Source: Castellaniella sp. MT123 (GTDB lineage: Bacteria > Pseudomonadota > Gammaproteobacteria > Burkholderiales > Burkholderiaceae_B). From it: a stretch of DNA of 64,000 nucleotides. The notes beneath the pieces were generated by a model. It made no database searches. It was not told the origin of the DNA and was given only the letters and a program-made list of their open reading frames with translations. A program made the position numbers and the translations under genes. Position 1 is the first letter of the stretch; every line of letters starts with the position of its first letter. The stretch is taken from positions 1,612,001 to 1,676,000 of the forward strand of contig NZ_CP154879.1 of NCBI RefSeq assembly GCF_039614765.1, in the 5' to 3' direction. Shown here in pieces: positions 1 through 8,041 of this stretch.

Positions 1-824
1 ACGCCAAGGGCGGGCGCATCTTCCTGCAGCTGTGGCACGTCGGGCGTGTATCGCATGTGGACCTTCAGGAAAACGGCGCCGCCCCGGTCGCGCCCTCGGC
101 CATTCGCGCCGTCACCAAGACCTTCGTGCACGACGCTTTCACGGCCGTCTCCGAGCCGCGCGCGCTGAGACTCGACGAGATTCCGGGCATCGTCGATGAC
201 TTCCGCAAGGCCGCCGCCAACGCGATCGTCGCCGGCTTCGACGGTGTGGAAATCCATGCCGCCAACGGCTATCTGCTGGACCAGTTCCTCAAGGACGGCG
301 CCAACGTACGCACCGACGCCTATGGCGGCTCCATCGAGAACCGCGCGCGGCTGACGCTGGAGGTCGCAGCCGCCGTGGTGAAGGAAATCGGCGCGGAGCG
401 CACAGGCATCCGTATCTCGCCCGCGTCTCCGTCCAATGGCGTCTCCAGCAGCGATCCGCAGGCGCAGTTCAACTATCTGGTCGCGCAGCTCGACGCCCTG
501 GGTCTGGTGTATCTGCATGTCATCGAAGGCACCACGGGTGGCCCGCGCGACGAGGCTCCGTTCGACTTCGACGCTTTGCGCCGGCTTTTCAAGCGCACTT
601 ACATCGCCAACAACGGCTACGACCTGGAACTGGCCAACGCGCGGCTCGCCGGCGGAAACGCGGACCTGTTCGCCTTTGGCCGTCCGTTCATCGCCAACCC
701 GGACCTGGTGGAACGCCTGAAGACAGGCGCGCCGCTGGCCAACCCTGACCGGGCCACGATGTATGGCGGTGGTGCGGCGGGATACATCGATTACCCGACG
801 CTGGCCACCGCCGACGCCAAATAA
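1..824 (+). CDS. Old Yellow Enzyme family NADH:flavin oxidoreductase, 5' end missing
   Basis: FMN-dependent ene-reductase of the OYE/NemA family. These cytoplasmic enzymes use NAD(P)H to reduce activated C=C bonds or nitro groups. The open frame runs in from the window edge (first full codon at base 3), so the N-terminal part of the TIM barrel is missing. Visible family features are FLQLWHVGR near the start, EIHAANGYLLDQFL (the His/Asn substrate-binding pair), the YGGSIENR signature, and FGRPFIANPDLVERL near the end, which is the phosphate-binding part of the barrel. About 273 residues are present of an expected 350-370. The GTG at 57 is not a credible start because homologous sequence continues upstream of it. 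The neighbouring hydratase gene converges on it. The natural substrate cannot be told from the sequence. Confidence 0.93.
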   Translation, partial: AKGGRIFLQLWHVGRVSHVDLQENGAAPVAPSAIRAVTKTFVHDAFTAVSEPRALRLDEIPGIVDDFRKAAANAIVAGFDGVEIHAANGYLLDQFLKDGANVRTDAYGGSIENRARLTLEVAAAVVKEIGAERTGIRISPASPSNGVSSSDPQAQFNYLVAQLDALGLVYLHVIEGTTGGPRDEAPFDFDALRRLFKRTYIANNGYDLELANARLAGGNADLFAFGRPFIANPDLVERLKTGAPLANPDRATMYGGGAAGYIDYPTLATADAK

Positions 825-847
825 GCGCAAAAGCCAAAGGCCGCTTT

Positions 848-1678
848 TTAACTGTCGTAACGCAGGCTGGCCTGATGCGCCAAGGTGCCGTCCTGCTCGG
901 CCCATAGCGTGGCCTCGCCATCCTGCTGAAGGCAGCCCCCGACCCGGAAAGGCTTGGGAGCAATCAGCGGCCGCACACCCCGATACGCCAGGGACCGAAC
1001 CCTGGCGCCCGGATGCGCCCGCAGAAACGCATGCGTCATCCAGGTGGCAATCAGCGGGCCATGCACAACCAAACCGGGGTAGCCCTCTACGTCTCGCGCA
1101 TAGGGTGCATCATAATGAATGCGATGGCCATTGAATGTTACGGCGGAATAGCGGAACAGCATGACGGAATCCAGTGACACGGTTTCCGACCACTGGGGCT
1201 CCGGGGCCGTCTGTGTGCCCACCAGGACGGGGGGCGAAGGTTGCCGATAGACGATATCCTGTTCTTCCGCGATACACAGCACATTGTCCTGGAAATAATG
1301 GTGCTCCACCGTGACGAACAGCAATTGCCCGGTGCGGCCGGTTTTTTCCATCACAGCTGCGATCCGGGAACGCCGCTCTCCCGGCACCCCCACCTGTAAT
1401 GGGTGATGAAATTCCAGCCGACCGCCGGCCCACATGCGATTGCGATCCGCTGCCGGCGGCAGAAACCCGCCACGCTGGGGGTGACCGTCCTCTCCCAAAC
1501 GGGCATACGGCTGGCCTTCGATAAAGAAGGCCCACTGCCACAGCAAGGGCAGATGTTCGCCAACTTGATCGGGGTCCGTGCTCAGGCTCAATGCCACCCG
1601 CCGGACATGTCCCGGATCCAAGGCGTCAACACAGGTTTCGGTGCGGCCGACCCAAGCAGCGGGATCATGATCAGACAT
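848..1678 (-). CDS. MaoC/HTD2-type acyl-CoA hydratase (FAS1-like dehydratase N-domain), copy 1
   Basis: Double hot-dog enoyl-CoA hydratase of the group that includes mesaconyl-C4-CoA hydratase and itaconyl-CoA hydratase. It would add water to, or remove it from, a CoA-bound unsaturated acid. It has 276 residues. The N-terminal half carries LPLLWQWAFF and GGFLPP. The C-terminal half carries the hydratase segment FNGHRIHYDAPYA followed by GYPGLVVHGPL. I chose the ATG at 1678 because GGAG lies six bases upstream and the product then aligns with the start of the paralogue at 11873-12703, which has exactly the same length. It stands alone, separated from the liv operon by an IS630 remnant. An itaconyl- or mesaconyl-CoA role is inferred from family and neighbourhood. 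Confidence 0.85.
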   Translation of the reverse strand: MSDHDPAAWVGRTETCVDALDPGHVRRVALSLSTDPDQVGEHLPLLWQWAFFIEGQPYARLGEDGHPQRGGFLPPAADRNRMWAGGRLEFHHPLQVGVPGERRSRIAAVMEKTGRTGQLLFVTVEHHYFQDNVLCIAEEQDIVYRQPSPPVLVGTQTAPEPQWSETVSLDSVMLFRYSAVTFNGHRIHYDAPYARDVEGYPGLVVHGPLIATWMTHAFLRAHPGARVRSLAYRGVRPLIAPKPFRVGGCLQQDGEATLWAEQDGTLAHQASLRYDS

Positions 1679-1775
1679 TTTCATCTCCATTCAGACTGGG
1701 CTCTAGGCTCAGCTCCGTCAGAATGACCCAGGGCCTTCCACTGAGCAGACTGTCCGAATTTCCGCCGCCACCTCT

Positions 1776-1985
1776 CTCAAAACCCAGCTTGCGAGACACC
1801 CACGCGTGAAGCTGCACTTCACGCCCACGAGTGCCTCGTGGCTGAACGCTCTCGAGCGATGGCCCGCAAGCCTTGAGCGCCAGGCTTTGTATCGGGGTGT
1901 CTTTGGCTGCGTGCAGGAACGGCGCGAGGCCACCCGCCAGTCTATCGATGCTCATAATGCGCATAGCGCCAAGCCATTCCGATGA
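1776..1985 (+). pseudogene. C-terminal remnant of an IS630-family transposase
   Basis: Reading the frame that ends in TGA at 1983-1985 gives LARHPRVKLHFTPTSASWLN, then ALERW, and a tail ending HNAHSAKPFR. This is the typical C-terminal end of an IS630/DDE_3 transposase, including the region of the last catalytic acidic residue (W-L-N-x-x-E). Only about 70 codons are recognisable. The N-terminal two-thirds and the terminal inverted repeats are not visible. It fills most of the 456-base gap between copy 1 of the hydratase and livF. The rest of that gap, to 2134, is AT-rich around 2045-2080 with no gene that I can support. It marks an old insertion or recombination point. Confidence 0.75.
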
Positions 1986-2134
1986 GCCAAGAGCGCCGAG
2001 GCCATCCTTGCAAAAATCACACGTGCAAGAACAGCCACAGCTTGATATGAATAATCATATTAATAAAAACACTATGCTAGGGATCCTTTGAACAACTTGA
2101 GGCCATGTGTGTCAAGGTATTCCGCTAAATGAAT

Positions 2135-2836
2135 TCAGTGTGAAAAGTAGCGCTGCTGCAATTCGGCCACATCCACGTCATGCGCGGCTTGCGACAGCAC
2201 CAGCTTACCGCTGCGCATGAGGTGAACCTGATCAGCCACCCGCACGGCTTTGTGGGTGTTCTGCTCGACCAACACAATGGTTCGGCCCTCCGCCTTAAGC
2301 CGCTGCAACGTATCGAACAGCTCATTGACGATGACTGGCGCCAACCCTAAGGATGGTTCGTCGATGAGCAGCACCTTAGGGTTCGACATCAGGCCGCGGC
2401 CCATGGCAAGCATCTGCGCCTCACCGCCCGACAATGTGCCGGCCATCTGCCGTCGACGTTCCTTGAGCCGCGGGAACATCTCGAAGGCCTGCTCACAATT
2501 AGCCGATACATCTCCCCGGCTCGCCTTGGGGAAAGCGCCGAGGATCAGGTTATCTTCAACCGACATGTCCTTGAAGATCATGCGCCCCTCGGGAATCATC
2601 GCGAGACCCCGACCTAACATTTCCCAGGTGGGCGTCTTTCCGAAAACCTGCCCCTGAAAGCGGATTTCACCCTGGCCCAAGGGCACCAGACCCATGATGG
2701 CGCGCAGCAGCGTGGTTTTGCCGGCCCCGTTCGGACCAATGATCGTAGTCAGTTGCCCCTCCGGGACCTGCATGGAGATGTCCCAGAGGATATTGATCAC
2801 GCCATAACCAGCCCGCACATTCGAGATTTCAAGCAT
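2135..2836 (-). CDS. livF: Branched-chain-type ABC transporter ATPase, LivF-like
   Basis: One of two cytoplasmic ATPases driving a LivHM-type importer. It has 233 residues, the usual size. Walker A is GPNGAGKTT near residue 36, the signature is LSGGEAQMLAMGRGL, and Walker B is VLLIDEPSLGLAP. A His switch residue is not obvious, and VLVEQN takes the usual place as in other LivF proteins. AGGGG lies six bases upstream of the ATG. Its start overlaps the end of livG by eight bases, and it is the last gene of the minus-strand operon. The substrate need not be leucine: next to CoA-ester genes such transporters often import aromatic or dicarboxylic acids. That is inference. Confidence 0.93.
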   Translation of the reverse strand: MLEISNVRAGYGVINILWDISMQVPEGQLTTIIGPNGAGKTTLLRAIMGLVPLGQGEIRFQGQVFGKTPTWEMLGRGLAMIPEGRMIFKDMSVEDNLILGAFPKASRGDVSANCEQAFEMFPRLKERRRQMAGTLSGGEAQMLAMGRGLMSNPKVLLIDEPSLGLAPVIVNELFDTLQRLKAEGRTIVLVEQNTHKAVRVADQVHLMRSGKLVLSQAAHDVDVAELQQRYFSH

Positions 2837-3542
2837 GATCGGCCCCTGTGTAGCTCTTGATCACCTCTGGATCACGAAACACTTCGTCAGGGATGCCGTC
2901 GGCAATCAGCTCCCCGTAATTCAGGACGGCGACCCGGTGACACAGATTGCTCACGGTTTCGATGTCGTGCTCGATGATGATGATGCTGAGTGAATAGCGT
3001 TGATGGAGATTTTGCAACATGACCATAAATCGTTGCTTGCCCGCGGTTTCGAGCCCCGCCAGCACCTCGTCGAGCATGAGCAGTTTGGGTTCCGTCACCA
3101 GCGCCTTGGCGACTTCCAGTGCCTTGAGCTCGGTTAGGGCGAGTTGCGTCGCCGCCTCAGAATCGGCCTTGTCGGCCAAATTCGTGAATGCCAGCACCTC
3201 GTCGAGCTTGTCGGCATCCATGTGTCCCGCCCCGAACCGCTGAGCCACCAGCAAGTTTTCACGCACGGTCAACGCTTGCATGGGTTGCGGCACCTGGAAG
3301 GTGCGCCCCACACCCAGCCGGGCACGGCGGTGCAGCGGCATATGCTCGATGCGTTCGGAATCGAACAGAATGTGCCCGCTCGTGGGCCGTACCAGTCCGG
3401 AGATGGCATTGAACAGGGTGGTCTTACCCGCGCCGTTCGGGCCCACGAGCCCCAGAATTTCGTGCGTATTGACCGACAGGCTCACCGAATTGACGGCGAT
3501 CAGGCCCCCGAAGCGCACTGTGAGGTTTTCAAGTTTAAGCAT
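2829..3542 (-). CDS. livG: Branched-chain-type ABC transporter ATPase, LivG-like
   Basis: Second ATPase of the Liv-type importer, 237 residues. Walker A GPNGAGKTT is near residue 36, Walker B is LLMLDEVLAGL and the switch region is IIIEHD. The ABC signature is unusual: where most LivG proteins have LSYGQQ or LSGGQ, this one reads LALTELKALEVAKAL. A similar LT-x4-KRLE variant occurs in a recognised LivG subgroup, so the gene is probably functional rather than decayed. It lies 22 bases after livM and overlaps livF. Confidence 0.92.
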   Translation of the reverse strand: MLKLENLTVRFGGLIAVNSVSLSVNTHEILGLVGPNGAGKTTLFNAISGLVRPTSGHILFDSERIEHMPLHRRARLGVGRTFQVPQPMQALTVRENLLVAQRFGAGHMDADKLDEVLAFTNLADKADSEAATQLALTELKALEVAKALVTEPKLLMLDEVLAGLETAGKQRFMVMLQNLHQRYSLSIIIIEHDIETVSNLCHRVAVLNYGELIADGIPDEVFRDPEVIKSYTGADHA

Positions 3543-3564
3543 AAATGTCCACTCTCATTGCTTA

Positions 3565-4521
3565 TCAGGGCAAGGCACGCGCCTGAAACCGCCGTCCCAC
3601 CAGGGGCACTAGACCGCTGGGGCTACCAATGATCATGACCACCAGCAAAGCCCCCAGCAGCAGTTGATGACCCACCGGGATGAAGTCCTTGAAAATCAAC
3701 TGGTCCACCAGATAAACCACCAGAGCTCCGACGATCGGCCCGCTGATAGTTCGATAGCCGCCAAAAATGGCAGCCACCACGGGCAGAATGACCCAGGTCC
3801 CGCTGAAGGCGTAGTCCGGCTCCAGAAAATTGATGTAATGCGCATTGAAGGCACCGATCACACCCGTCATGAAGGCCGAGACGAACAGCATCATCGCCTT
3901 GAGCAGAACGCTGTTGACGCCCACCACACGGGTGGCGTCCTCGCTGCCGTGTATGGCGCGCAACGCCATACCATAGTGGCTTGCCCAGATGAGCCGGTAG
4001 ACCACGGCAAACACGACCAGCAGCGTGAGAATCACCAAGTAGCTGCCGTCCCGGGTGGAGAGATCCACCCCCCACACCACGGGTAGGTGCGGCACACTGG
4101 ACAAACCCGCCGAACCGCCCGTCATGGATTCCCACTGAGTGGCAATCACGCGAAAGATGGTAGCGTACGCCAGAATTGCCAGCGCAAAATAGACCCCTCG
4201 CAAACGCAGTACGGGCAACATCGCCACCGAGGCCACCACGGCGCCCACCCCTCCGATCAGCATGGCGGGCATCACACCCACCCCTGCCTTCATGGTGAGC
4301 AGGGCTGACACATAGGCCCCCACCCCAAAGAACGCGGAATGGCCGAAACTGAGCATGCCGCCCAGATTGCTCAGCAACGCCCAAGCCAACGCAATACCGC
4401 CAATGATCAGGGCTGCTACAAGAAGGCTCATGACGTAGCTGTCGCCCAGCACCCACGGAATGACGACATACGCCACCAGCAGCAGCAGCGCCCAGAGCCC
4501 GACTCTTTTTGAATTCGACAC
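3565..4521 (-). CDS. livM: Branched-chain-type ABC transporter permease, LivM-like
   Basis: Inner-membrane permease of about 318 residues with eight to ten hydrophobic segments. It contains the LivM-type loop GGYRTISGPIVGALVVYL and, before it, LSNLGGMLSFGHSAFFGVGA, both typical of the family. I preferred the GTG at 4521 because AAGGGG sits six bases upstream. The TTG at 4527 would have no room for a ribosome-binding site. This leaves a two-base gap after the livH stop codon, so the two are very likely translated together. Confidence 0.92.
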   Translation of the reverse strand: MSNSKRVGLWALLLLVAYVVIPWVLGDSYVMSLLVAALIIGGIALAWALLSNLGGMLSFGHSAFFGVGAYVSALLTMKAGVGVMPAMLIGGVGAVVASVAMLPVLRLRGVYFALAILAYATIFRVIATQWESMTGGSAGLSSVPHLPVVWGVDLSTRDGSYLVILTLLVVFAVVYRLIWASHYGMALRAIHGSEDATRVVGVNSVLLKAMMLFVSAFMTGVIGAFNAHYINFLEPDYAFSGTWVILPVVAAIFGGYRTISGPIVGALVVYLVDQLIFKDFIPVGHQLLLGALLVVMIIGSPSGLVPLVGRRFQARALP

Positions 4522-4523
4522 AG

Positions 4524-5396
4524 TCAACCCCTTCTCGCCCGGAGACCAAACAGCCCATTGGGCATGAAGAACAGCACCAGCAGAAACAGCACCATCGCCA
4601 CCAGTTCCTGCAGCGCCGAGCTATACAGCGTGGCCGTCATCGCCTCGACCAACCCGAGCAGAATCCCGCCAATCAGCACGCCGGGGATAGACCCCAGACC
4701 GGCCAGTACAGTGATGATGAAGGCTTTGATGGTGAGCGACTCACCGATGGACGGCTGAATTACTTCATAGCTGAAGATGGCAACCCCCGCAAATGCCGCC
4801 AATATCCCAGCAATCAGGAAGGAAATGATTTCCGTGGCGTGCGGATTGATGCCCATGAGCGTGGCCGCTGCACGATTGCTGGCCACGGCCCGCACGGCCC
4901 GCCCATACCAGCTGCGCGACAACCACCACCAGAGCCCGACGAGCAAAATGGCGGCAATGACGAAGAACAGCACCTGCGCCTTCATGCTGAACAATGGCCC
5001 CACCACAACCGCATCCTGCAGCCAGGCTGAGCCCGTGGAATGAGGGTCAGCCTTCCAGATGAACAAGAAGGCGTTGGTCATGATCACGGCCACGCCATAA
5101 CTGAGAATCAACGAATTGAGTTCGCGGTCCGCGCGGATCAGGCTGATCAGCCAATAAATAAGGACAGAGCACAGGCAGACCAGCACCAGCGCCACCGGAA
5201 TCGCGAAGAGCGGGCTGATCCCCAGCTGGGTTTCAACCACGTAGGCCATGTACGCCGCCAGCAGGATCAGCTCGCCATGGGCAAAGTTGATGACGTTCAT
5301 CGTCCCGAAAACAAGCGCGAGCCCCAGGCCGATGAGCGCGTAAAGGCCACCCTGCAAGATCCCGGAATAAACGGACTGTAGGATAAGATCAATCAT
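4524..5396 (-). CDS. livH: Branched-chain-type ABC transporter permease, LivH-like
   Basis: Inner-membrane permease of 290 residues, the usual LivH size. It begins MIDLILQSVYSGILQGGLYA and contains GLALVFGTMNVINFAHGEL, the hallmark segment of LivH, and GSIPGVLIGGILLG near the C-terminus. The open frame extends further upstream, but the ATG at 5396 has AGGG about eight bases before it and matches the normal family start. It pairs with livM as the transmembrane part of the importer and follows the binding-protein gene after 84 bases. Confidence 0.93.
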   Translation of the reverse strand: MIDLILQSVYSGILQGGLYALIGLGLALVFGTMNVINFAHGELILLAAYMAYVVETQLGISPLFAIPVALVLVCLCSVLIYWLISLIRADRELNSLILSYGVAVIMTNAFLFIWKADPHSTGSAWLQDAVVVGPLFSMKAQVLFFVIAAILLVGLWWWLSRSWYGRAVRAVASNRAAATLMGINPHATEIISFLIAGILAAFAGVAIFSYEVIQPSIGESLTIKAFIITVLAGLGSIPGVLIGGILLGLVEAMTATLYSSALQELVAMVLFLLVLFFMPNGLFGLRARRG

Positions 5397-5480
5397 GAAA
5401 AAACCCTTATTGGATATGCAGCTCGCGCCTGCGGGGGCCGGGGCAGACTGCTGCCTCGCATCCCGCAGACGGTCAAGCAC

Positions 5481-6659
5481 CTACCACGGCAGACCCGGGT
5501 ACACCATTTTTCCGGTCGCCTGATCATCTGGCCAGACGATCACGACTTTCTTGCCCTGAATCTGGCCGATATGCTGCATGTACTCAGTGTTCAGGCCACC
5601 CGCATCAAAGCGGATCTTGCCCAGCACTGTGTCCTCGTCCGTCTTGGCAATGATGTCGCGCAGGCTGTCCCGCGAGGCCTTTTGGCCACTAGCCGTCGCT
5701 TTCAAGAGCGCATCGAAGACCACCTTGGCGCCCGCATAGCCGTATTCTTCGATATAGCCGAAGTCTTCACCCGGAAAGATCTTGCGGTGAATGGCGGAAA
5801 ACGTCTTGCCGTCCGGCGTCGGAAACTCGGCTGGGAAGCTCAGCAGCGACAGGCCAAAGACGTTCTGCACCAGATCCGGGTTTTCCGTGACCATCTCGGG
5901 GACCGCTACCTCGTACGTGCCCACGATGGTCTTGACGGCCGGCTTGAGCAGCTTGGCCGCCCGAAGGATACCGATCTCATCATTCTGATACCCCACCATC
6001 AGCAAGACGTCTGGCTTATCCTGCAGGCGCACCTTGTTCAGGATGGGCGTGAAACTGGTCGTACTGGGTTCGTACTGGTGCATCATGACCTTCAACCCGG
6101 CCGCCTCCAGCCCTTTCTGGGCATCCCTGGCCAGCGCCGAGGTCGATTCGGCCGTGCTGTAGACCAGCGAAACCGACTTGACCTTGAATGTCTTGATCAG
6201 CTCGATCACCGGCCTGGAATAACCTTCGGTATTCAGAATTTGGAAGTAATACTTCAGGCCGCGCTTGGTGAGACTATCGGCAATGGCGCCGCTGGACACA
6301 TACGGCACGCCCAGCTTGTTGGCTGCCTCGGAAGCCGGGCCCACCACGTTGGACCCATAGCCGCCCGTGATCGCAACCACGCCCTGGCTGGCCAGCTTTT
6401 CGACTGCGGCCACCGACTTGGCAGGCTGTGACTCGTTGTCGATGGTCACCAGCTTGATGCTGTCCTTGCCGCCCGATGCCTCTTTGAAGGCTTCGGCGGC
6501 GATCTTGATGCCGCGCATCTGGCCAATCCCCTGCTTGGCGAAGTGCCCGGTCAAGGGCAGGTCGACCCCGACGGTGAACTCTTCCGCGCTCGCGGGCCCG
6601 ACCTGAAAGCAGAGCGCGACCGCCCCCAGCGCCAGCATGCTGCTCAATTTTCGAACCAT
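5481..6659 (-). CDS. Liv-type ABC transporter periplasmic substrate-binding protein
   Basis: Periplasmic binding protein of the leucine/isoleucine/valine-binding type (periplasmic binding fold I), 392 residues. A signal peptide covers residues 1-25, with a hydrophobic core LALGAVALCF and an ASA cleavage site, followed by EEFTVGVDLPLTGHFAKQG, the usual start of the mature domain. The ATG at 6659 is preceded by AAGGAGAGA. It heads the transporter part of the operon and delivers ligand to LivHM. The ligand is unknown. The CoA-transferase and acyl-CoA dehydrogenase just upstream suggest an organic acid rather than an amino acid. Confidence 0.92.
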   Translation of the reverse strand: MVRKLSSMLALGAVALCFQVGPASAEEFTVGVDLPLTGHFAKQGIGQMRGIKIAAEAFKEASGGKDSIKLVTIDNESQPAKSVAAVEKLASQGVVAITGGYGSNVVGPASEAANKLGVPYVSSGAIADSLTKRGLKYYFQILNTEGYSRPVIELIKTFKVKSVSLVYSTAESTSALARDAQKGLEAAGLKVMMHQYEPSTTSFTPILNKVRLQDKPDVLLMVGYQNDEIGILRAAKLLKPAVKTIVGTYEVAVPEMVTENPDLVQNVFGLSLLSFPAEFPTPDGKTFSAIHRKIFPGEDFGYIEEYGYAGAKVVFDALLKATASGQKASRDSLRDIIAKTDEDTVLGKIRFDAGGLNTEYMQHIGQIQGKKVVIVWPDDQATGKMVYPGLPW

Positions 6660-6701
6660 TTTGTCTCTCCTTGATTTAACTGCCACAGACTTCGGTGGAA
6701 A

Positions 6702-6854
6702 CTACATTCTGCTTAGCCACGCATTGAGCGCTGGCATGGCCCGCACGATGCCAGCCTCGCACTGGGCCAATACCAGCTCGGGATAGCTCACCGTAAACAT
6801 GGGGGCTGCTACGACGGGCAATGCCGGGTTCCGCAGAATGGTTGGAACCGTCAT
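6702..6854 (-). pseudogene. N-terminal stub of a nitronate monooxygenase (2-nitropropane dioxygenase) gene
   Basis: A 50-codon reading frame starts with an ATG that overlaps the CoA-transferase stop as ATGA. It reads LRNPALPVVAAPMFTVSYPE and later GIVRAMPALNAW before a TAG. This is the conserved N-terminus of nitronate monooxygenases, with the A-P-M flavin-binding segment and the P-A-L-N stretch. Full-length enzymes have about 320-350 residues, so about 85% is missing. The surviving start is still positioned for translational coupling. The next gene downstream is the Liv binding protein, so the rest was probably replaced when the transporter genes were joined here. Confidence 0.8.
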
Positions 6855-8029
6855 ACAGCCCCCCCAGTGCGCAGATGCGCAATGGCATCAGATGTGAAAC
6901 CAAACTCGGCGAGAATGGCCTGCGTGTGTTCTCCCAGCGCGGGGATGGCGTCCATACGCACGTCGGCCGCGCCATCGATCCCCGGCGGCAGTAGGGCCGG
7001 CAGCTGGCCCACCGGGCTTGGTACGGAAACCCAGCGTTGGCGCGCCTGCAATTGCGGATGCTGCCACACGTCGGCCATGGTATTGAGGTGGCTGTTGGCA
7101 ATGCGGGCCGCGTCCAGCCGCGTCACGACTTCATCGGCCGTCAGCGACTCGAAACAGCTCAGAATGATCGTGCGTAAGGCTTCGCTGGAAGCCGATCGCC
7201 GCGAATTCGAAGAGAAGCGCTCATCATCCGCCAATGCGGGTTGCTGCAGCACCTGCTCGCAGAAGACACGCCACTCGCGCTCATTTTGCAGACCCAACAT
7301 CACTGTCTTGCCATCGCCCGCCGCGAACGGCCCATAAGGGTAGATAGTGGCATGCGACGCGCCATTACGCTGAGGCGGTGAGGCCCCGTCGAAGCCGTAA
7401 TACATCGGGTACCCCATCCACTCGACCATGCTCTCGAGCATGGACACGTCGATCCGGCGCCCCTCCCCCGTCTGGCCGCGCTGCAACAACGCCGCCAGAA
7501 TGTTCGAATATGCATACATGCCGGCGGCAATGTCGGCGATCGAGCATCCGGCCTTGGCCGGTTCGTCGCGAGAGCCCGTCACGGACAAGAAACCGGATTC
7601 GCTCTGGATGAGCAAATCGTAGGCTTTTTTATCCCGATAGGGACCTTGATTGCCGTAGCCTGAGATATTGCAGACGATGAGCCTGGGAAAGCGCTCATGC
7701 AGGGCCTCGAAGGACAGACCCAGACGATCCGCGGCGCCAGGAGCCAGGTTCTGCACCAAGACATCGGCCCGAGCCAGAAGGCGCTCGAGGATGTCGGCCG
7801 CCAACGCATGCTTCACGTCCAGGGTGAGGCTTTCCTTGGAGCGGTTGGTCCAGACGAAATGTGAGGACAAACCGCGCACGCGCTCGTCGTAGCCACGGGC
7901 GAAATCGCCACTGCCCGGGCGCTCGATCTTGATGACGCGGGCACCAAGATCGGCCAGCTGGCGCGTGCAAAACGGCGCTGCGATGGCCTGCTCGAGCGTC
8001 ACGACTGTCATGCCATTCAAAGGCAACAT
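6851..8029 (-). CDS. Class III (CaiB/BaiF) acyl-CoA transferase
   Basis: Moves CoA between carboxylic acids through an enzyme-bound aspartyl thioester; cytoplasmic, probably a dimer. It has 392 residues, the family norm. The N-terminus carries the CoA-binding region (LADLGARVIKIERPGSGDFA). The nucleophile is predicted to be Asp166 in IADIAAGMYAY, followed by TGEGRRIDVSM. It lies 12 bases after the acyl-CoA dehydrogenase gene, so both are probably one transcript. In Pseudomonas the itaconate CoA-transferase of the rip cluster belongs to this family and has a similar neighbourhood. That substrate is only a hypothesis here. Confidence 0.9.
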   Translation of the reverse strand: MLPLNGMTVVTLEQAIAAPFCTRQLADLGARVIKIERPGSGDFARGYDERVRGLSSHFVWTNRSKESLTLDVKHALAADILERLLARADVLVQNLAPGAADRLGLSFEALHERFPRLIVCNISGYGNQGPYRDKKAYDLLIQSESGFLSVTGSRDEPAKAGCSIADIAAGMYAYSNILAALLQRGQTGEGRRIDVSMLESMVEWMGYPMYYGFDGASPPQRNGASHATIYPYGPFAAGDGKTVMLGLQNEREWRVFCEQVLQQPALADDERFSSNSRRSASSEALRTIILSCFESLTADEVVTRLDAARIANSHLNTMADVWQHPQLQARQRWVSVPSPVGQLPALLPPGIDGAADVRMDAIPALGEHTQAILAEFGFTSDAIAHLRTGGAV

Positions 8030-8041
8030 ACTGGGGCCCCT

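Noticed and set aside
1671-1964. A 97-codon minus-strand frame upstream of the first hydratase
   Set aside because: It is antisense to the IS630 transposase remnant and has no ribosome-binding site or recognisable motif.
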